From VBWE01 sp943372645 (GTDB lineage Bacteria; Bacteroidota; Bacteroidia; Palsa-965): a stretch of DNA of 64,000 nt. The position numbers and the translations under genes are program-made. Numbering within the stretch: position 1 is the stretch's first letter; the number at the start of each line of letters is the position of its first letter. Under the pieces are notes generated by a model, which saw only the letters and a program-made list of their open reading frames with translations, was not told where the DNA came from and made no database searches. Below are positions 61,101 through 64,000 of this stretch, piece after piece. The stretch covers positions 1 through 64,000 of the forward strand of contig CALRZN010000013.1 in the NCBI GenBank assembly GCA_943372645.1, read 5' to 3'.

Positions 61101-61821
61101 TAAATGCTGCCAGGCGTTTTTTATTAACGGTATTTGCTTTTTTGACCCAAGACGGTGTCAGATCAAAATCCTTTCGTTGCACCACCTTCAAATCCCCCCC
61201 CGCATGCACCAACTCATGCGCAAGCAATTCCTTCCCCTTCGTACTATCCGGATCATATTTCCCCTTCCCGAAAAGGATGTCCTGCCCGTGGGTCAGTGCC
61301 TGCGCGCCCGCCTCCGCCGCCAATGCGTGGTCGTTTGTGGTGTTGTGGATTTTTACGCCGCTGAAATCCGCGCCCAGTTTGGTTTCCATTTCTTCGCGTA
61401 ACTGATCGGGCAGGTTTTCGCCGCTGCTTTTTTGGTTCTGTACTTTGTTTTCGAACCGATAGCTATCGGTTCCGGGAGGTGTTTTTTGTTCCGCTGATGC
61501 GTTGTTTTTGTTGGCTACAATCGGATCAACCGTTTCGCCGTTTACCACCTGCGATGCCAGTTTGTCTGCTTCCTGTTCGTTGGTGAGGCTGGTGTTTGTT
61601 TTCGGTTTGCGGTGCCCGAATTTTTCCGGCCACACTTCCCAGGGCATGCGGTGCCCGTACTGCGCCAGGTAGAGCGGGTGCAGGTCATACACGCTGCGGG
61701 CTTCGCCGGAAATGAAGGATACATAATACTGAAACGCAAGCAGGTCGTCTTCCTGTTGCTGCTGACGCTGTTTATAGCTGTCGTCAAAACCATCTGCAAA
61801 TTTGAAATTGATACGTGCCAT
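55123..61821 (-). CDS. giant DUF4157 (eCIS-core) polymorphic toxin
   Basis: The protein has 2,232 residues. A short N-terminal region (MARINFKFADGFDD) precedes the DUF4157 domain at about 140-210 with MEAKLGADFSGVKIH-like text and the zinc site HELVH near 201. Long coiled helical stretches follow; hydrophobic segments at about 970-1030 and 1090-1110 could act in membrane passage. A protease-like segment carries EEFSH near 1737, then the pre-tip region (1801-1911) and tip 1 (about 1911-2232). DUF4157 marks cargo and toxins of extracellular contractile injection systems. There is no signal peptide. The start at 61821 is chosen because the 40 residues upstream look random. No motif tells what tip 1 does. 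Confidence 0.85.
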   Translation of the reverse strand: MARINFKFADGFDDSYKQRQQQQEDDLLAFQYYVSFISGEARSVYDLHPLYLAQYGHRMPWEVWPEKFGHRKPKTNTSLTNEQEADKLASQVVNGETVDPIVANKNNASAEQKTPPGTDSYRFENKVQNQKSSGENLPDQLREEMETKLGADFSGVKIHNTTNDHALAAEAGAQALTHGQDILFGKGKYDPDSTKGKELLAHELVHAGGDLKVVQRKDFDLTPSWVKKANTVNKKRLAAFIGPQWEELCDRLLWTSNDEAHHKAAREKGIGDDFAYLVAAAQKILFPESGASSQEMGYGNYDGILGEMTYRFLLDFVYNRKKLQNVPSFLYDTPVPEVFSEQFIKGVANNIFFHEQSNWSTGARRVYSKMRGTDLWQQVAFANDWDMRFAMAVYDAQIKMWGIGNVDNPGELDDETLLAIAAPEQDKNTQNIPLLPELPVIGNDYMASVSDYNKRQSEMQINREKLGQQIAIEARTEAIRKEGVRNELNTLVKKNILEVMMYHIRRDEYNDLQMVRDHSSDVTDKSKFDQAETLIRSNQWILMEYQEKEIHDDVVNYLNSQPGNHEANYFMYEDYVEQVQENREKRALAFIERTQNHINYKLEEDKKNLLSRLRKEQQAKLDAYINQELPGVRAELRNADRVEGDEEMNRFIHYFVDLQKPTDTLTPKQKVIMDAFIARVQDYSDELDRVYNDIYATESAVLFTKAQLEFEETKNNYVNSKYSEPYYIPKHLLEDALADVKNAGFRDKDVDGKEKRIQDNWEKIKPQLNWAGNVFNNIYADVEGYRKFTSYHKNKTETMNLARAEYYEYVMSRLYFPVDKTGKSYGVSTFMLRSWANSYKDYLQMKVDYWQKAASPKSVFEGWQQCWGYISYDRINAMGMLEIYNSALDNVEKMLDLPDEESGFWENFASGFTSVRGDEMIPFIGSLVGISRNYQLKNIAEKAKTGSLSEEEFVLIETYAAFQQLKNMTPDSVGYMVGSGVAQAIPFLIEFVLTVGAFSAGKTAVTAGVARVLGNEMAASVTGKIIAKTAGYLAGAFTQTLVNPQQVFKNATSEMLPQSYTIAGDGTMSFRLKESEIGFGEAIAKGFLTTASSFLTESLGEVLVSLPRNMAVSFMIKNPQFKNALFFRWLLGKKVVTMDELLHMKATSSYAALTANSTLMESFRQTFGISGAFTEYVEEALDNRFADLIHGENPLHFEWKDEFATFLTGAFISGPFQLVSVTNQLTSKTTIIQSVNAETGLTEHFEFDRKLLNEVNGLANRSDGTFDIDALRKIISDWNETHPENKIENDKQQVLEMYYGQGAQEAGVARWASELTSKDGNIEGYKALISLYLGRTPDAQTIVSLTKMGGAYASIAASLSAMQQAGVPPLSMGSIAGYIGQAGLSETERTTLADFFKNLSEQHGKNLTSQNVTDEYFVFITREGLSADAQAQFDSFRIAGENTAAFRNRIETVTAKGSLSDYLENREKLNAVETSRPDAGTATSVGEFTTQSTTYQNSINASPLLQGTGAGSMAAMSLRGDLQALIVAQLLAGYDGQGRAGLSGKKEKVQERFDKRSDRFFEILSDPDMSIADKKKLLTRKAKQMQRFMNRHDVTAIDFKSIFAQIDAISESNFGSRYLYNPETGMVQVDGKEVTLDALKAQLEAVNNEYMFHNIARSYRIEIRQHGKGKHTRSEVIIHADKQAVPAPLSEEAQLRRAMPGVTTIEENNTQKGYAGMLDNRMYVFMNRALGANARTLLEEFSHIWLQVCDVADPKLIDGVIAEVKKSKAYQQLASDPNYKKAAESSSDATRYLVKELLAKAASGEQLDFSAVESNTPETNPSWLKTFLDNLWEALKNALRKLGLPVKAETPATITAAEFAQQIRAELTQNDVVFNATSQQLLDFIEGRSSKLDIQNSMLAGKDAKGSIVAENWYSNPLSPEAKQELIQHCKAILQQRNIVNSSSFDPVFEQYPEESLFFMKRMYFANGKALQYHIERRSMNVTDSEQIFNSIVPFPDWEPTWGTKPIGETDLFDKKKRVADYEVEQRNWNTGKTNTGVFTQEYNVKDRVLTLTDAFLQSPNYKTEPVDKNIEHAGTTLDKENGTTPTFAYITIMQMKDMGINYGSLRRYEIAEVVNFRTLCQLAKISEMNNGNLSKSNEAYRELDIVQPADTQLQISGHQINNVEIDFSNSSKISFKNLIEVMGKYYSLSKADCESIMQENGLDPGKQDELFVNWKFKLVINLAKTKYNETN
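56090..56420. repeat. 331-bp pre-tip direct repeat, copy in the full toxin gene
   Basis: It matches 53827-54157 without gaps. It codes residues about 1801-1911, including the NPSWLKTFLDNLWEALKNAL helix and the end GKDAKGSIVAE, after which the two tips diverge abruptly. Confidence 0.93.
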
Positions 61822-62162
61822 CGGCCAAACATTGAGGTTAACAGGTATGCCGGCCGGGCAGAAGCAATGCAGTTCTGCGGCAGGCGTTTTAATGCAACTG
61901 AAAAGGGATTTCTGCGCAAATGGAGTTCGGCTGCAGAACACCTTCCAGGGGTTTTACTGTTTCAAATTTACGAAACGTATGCGGGCTGGTTTCCGTTTTC
62001 CGGGATATAATTTATGAACAAATGCATCTGTAACTTAATGCAATTTCATATTGCATATAACAAGCAGAAAAACAGTAAATTAAGATGATAAAATAACAGT
62101 AAAACAACTTCCCGTAATGCGAAGTATAAATGTGCGGAATTCCGCATCCGGTTACACGCCCG
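61822..62162. other. intergenic region upstream of the toxin gene
   Basis: About 340 bp. It contains a 14-bp perfect palindrome TGCGGAATTCCGCA (62133-62146), placed downstream of the TrkA/RyR gene and upstream of the toxin gene, which could be an operator or part of a stem. A weak promoter-like AATGTTTG lies just before the toxin ATG. I see no other gene. Confidence 0.45.
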
Positions 62163-64000
62163 TTACGGCTGCCGGTTCATGGTATCGCGTATGGCGAGCA
62201 GGGGAGGCAATACCTGGAACATGTCTTCCACCCGTTTTTTGCCCGCGGTACTGAGCTGATCGAAGGCAACCATGTTGTTGTCAATTTTCATGGTGTAAAT
62301 GAGCAGGTTGCGCAGCGGCTTTTCATCGTCGGGCAGCTGACCGAAACGGAAACCGGTACAGCGTTTTTCATTCAGCCAGCGGTTATGTTCCAGCGGCAGC
62401 AGGCGCGCGGTTTTATGCGCCTGCGATTCTTCCACCCCGTTTATAACTACTTTTTTGCCGAGGTAATCCAGTTTCTGATCAATGTGGCGGACGAGGTAAC
62501 GGCACGATTGTTTGCGGCGTTCGGTAAGTGATTCCCACAGCTCGCTGATGCCGAGGTACGTGCGGGCATGGTGTTCCGATACCGTGGTTTTTCCGAGTAT
62601 GATTCCGAGTATGGTGCTTTCCAGTTCCCTGATCGGGTCGTTTGTTTTCGGGCGGAAACGGATAAACGCGCTTTCTATTTCCTGGAGCATCGGCAGCGTC
62701 AGGTTCTGGCGGAAACGCTCTTTCATCACTTCAGCAAACACGGTGTGTATGGATTCGAAATAATTGACCACCATGGCCAGCTGGTTCGACTGTGCACTGT
62801 TTTCTATCAGGTTTTTTACGGTACACGTATCGGTTACCATGCGCACAAAATGAAAATGGATATCTTCTGCCGGGAAGGTTAATTTTCCATGCACATCGTC
62901 GGAACTCATCATTGAGTTGAGGCGCGTTTCCTCCGGCAGGCAGATCGTAACAGGCACCCGCTGCACACGGCCTGTTTTATTCCAGAGCAGCTGGTGAAAA
63001 TGCTGTGCCGTCAGAAACACGTCCGAATCATCATCGCCGAAACAATACATCGCATCAATCGCGGGGATGGCATTCATAAAGCCGTTATCCCACGTTACGC
63101 CTTCTTCAAGAAACAGGCTGTTGGTTAATTCAACAGGAATAATGTTGATAATCTGCTCATGAAACGGGTAGGTGTATCGCAACTCGTCCATCACCGCTTT
63201 CACATTGCGCGCAACGAGGAAAATACACAGCCGTTTCATATCGTCCTGCTGATGCAGTACACTCAGCTCGCGCAGGAAAAACAACGTTACCTGATTATAT
63301 CCAACAATGCAGATGTATTCTTTTTTATCCGGACGGGTTTCGCCTTTCAGGTATCGGAACGGCGGATACTGATCGTACATGAGTTGCGCCGCCTGTATTT
63401 TTTCATTGAATGCCACTACTTCGGCACTGCCCTGTTTGTTTCCGGGCGGCATAAAGTCGAGCATAATGGCTTTCGACTTCGTATTCTCCAGGTGAACGAG
63501 TATGCGAAGCTTCGTGGACTGAAACACATGGTGTTTGATTTCTTTCAGCAGGTCAACAATGGCCAGGTTTTCCGAATCGCTTCCCGTGCTCACAATACAG
63601 GTACTTGCATTGCGTATGCCGGCGTGGGTAAGTATGCGGGTGTCAATTTCTTCCGACGACATAACAATGGCGCCCCGTTTTTTCAGGATGTCGGCCTCGG
63701 CGCGTGCAGAGCCTTTTACCACTACCACCACTTTCCGTCCCTTCGCACACATATCGCCTGCAATACGGGAGGTGATGCGTGTAAACCCGATGAGAATGAC
63801 ATAATCGCGGTAAAAATATTTTCCGCGGATGCGTGGCCAGTTGCTGCGGATAATCCGGTAAAGTACGAATGCGATCAGCCCGAAAATAATGAGCAAAAAC
63901 ATCCCGTCAATCAGCAGCAGGTCCGATTGATCCACGTCGCCGTCGCCGATTTCATTTAAAAAACCGTTGTCAATGGTATCCTGCGGAAAACCCGCGCCCT
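62163..64000 (-). CDS. partial TrkA-N/RyR-domain membrane protein
   Basis: The 3' part of a gene whose frame stays open to the window edge, so the start is outside. Visible are about 612 residues. A hydrophobic helix (MFLLIIFGLIAFVLYRII) precedes a Rossmann RCK/TrkA-N module (YVILIGFTRITSRIAGDM, later CIVSTGSDSENLAIVDLL). A second similar half begins YICIVGYNQVTLFFLREL. The C-terminal RyR domain has LEHNRWLNEKRCTGFRFG. RyR domains, named from ryanodine receptors, occur in bacteria next to TrkA and ion-channel modules and are thought to bind nucleotides or other ligands. It is probably a ligand-gated membrane sensor or channel regulator. GTG near 63935 is a possible but less likely start. Confidence 0.8.
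   Translation of the reverse strand, partial: GAGFPQDTIDNGFLNEIGDGDVDQSDLLLIDGMFLLIIFGLIAFVLYRIIRSNWPRIRGKYFYRDYVILIGFTRITSRIAGDMCAKGRKVVVVVKGSARAEADILKKRGAIVMSSEEIDTRILTHAGIRNASTCIVSTGSDSENLAIVDLLKEIKHHVFQSTKLRILVHLENTKSKAIMLDFMPPGNKQGSAEVVAFNEKIQAAQLMYDQYPPFRYLKGETRPDKKEYICIVGYNQVTLFFLRELSVLHQQDDMKRLCIFLVARNVKAVMDELRYTYPFHEQIINIIPVELTNSLFLEEGVTWDNGFMNAIPAIDAMYCFGDDDSDVFLTAQHFHQLLWNKTGRVQRVPVTICLPEETRLNSMMSSDDVHGKLTFPAEDIHFHFVRMVTDTCTVKNLIENSAQSNQLAMVVNYFESIHTVFAEVMKERFRQNLTLPMLQEIESAFIRFRPKTNDPIRELESTILGIILGKTTVSEHHARTYLGISELWESLTERRKQSCRYLVRHIDQKLDYLGKKVVINGVEESQAHKTARLLPLEHNRWLNEKRCTGFRFGQLPDDEKPLRNLLIYTMKIDNNMVAFDQLSTAGKKRVEDMFQVLPPLLAIRDTMNRQP

Noticed and set aside
1..64000. tRNA, rRNA, insertion sequences or integrase genes
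   Set aside because: I looked for cloverleaf-like segments, transposase motifs and terminal inverted repeats with target duplications and found none I could support.

Overview
The window looks like a chromosomal segment of a Bacteroidota bacterium, probably near the Chitinophagia/Sphingobacteriia or a related flavobacterial lineage; this is inferred from gene families, not from a database match. The signs are the Bacteroidota promoter element TAnnTTTG in front of many genes, almost no Shine-Dalgarno sequences, and typical families: DUF4199, a BatA-type membrane protein, the short-form YebC, an M61 peptidase with PDZ domain, PD40/SPOR outer-envelope proteins and a degenerate dihydroorotase. 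No tRNA, rRNA or CRISPR array was seen.

Positions 1-26,200 are mostly housekeeping: a GT2/DUF4199 pair, SRP RNA, an Smr-domain protein, RNase P RNA, yebC, a metallo-beta-lactamase-fold hydrolase, a bat gene overlapping a pseudo-dihydroorotase, lolD, ilvE, an M61 peptidase, an NlpC/P60 hydrolase, prmA, a 1,492-residue exported protein, plsY and rlmI. The gaps hold striking nested palindromes built from short repeated words. Positions 26,400-38,700 hold envelope proteins: a 2,258-residue PD40/coiled-repeat/triple-SPOR protein, a lipoprotein flanked by a decayed copy of that giant's 3' end, a PQQ-propeller/SPOR protein and an astacin-like protease. Positions 38,980-43,600 hold three tandem paralogues of unknown function and a four-gene signalling operon (CPxxC small protein, membrane protein, histidine kinase, LuxR-type regulator). 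Positions 44,450-48,530 hold a TPR lipoprotein overlapping a CAP/OmpA-like protein.

The most interesting region is 48,600-61,821, all on the minus strand. A 2,232-residue protein carries the eCIS-associated DUF4157 domain (HELVH intact) near its N-terminus and a variable C-terminal tip. It is followed, with a 14-nt overlap, by a putative immunity gene. Next comes a second, start-less tip module repeating the last 331 bp of conserved pre-tip sequence, then its own putative immunity gene with the same 14-nt overlap, two more small genes (one with an A7 frameshift), the remnant of a third tip and a truncated immunity gene with again the same overlap. An AAA+ ATPase of the eCIS (Afp15-like) type closes the array. 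This reads as a polymorphic toxin with a string of orphan tip/immunity cassettes, attached to a contractile-injection-type carrier whose structural genes are not in the window. A partial TrkA-N/RyR-domain membrane protein runs off the right edge.
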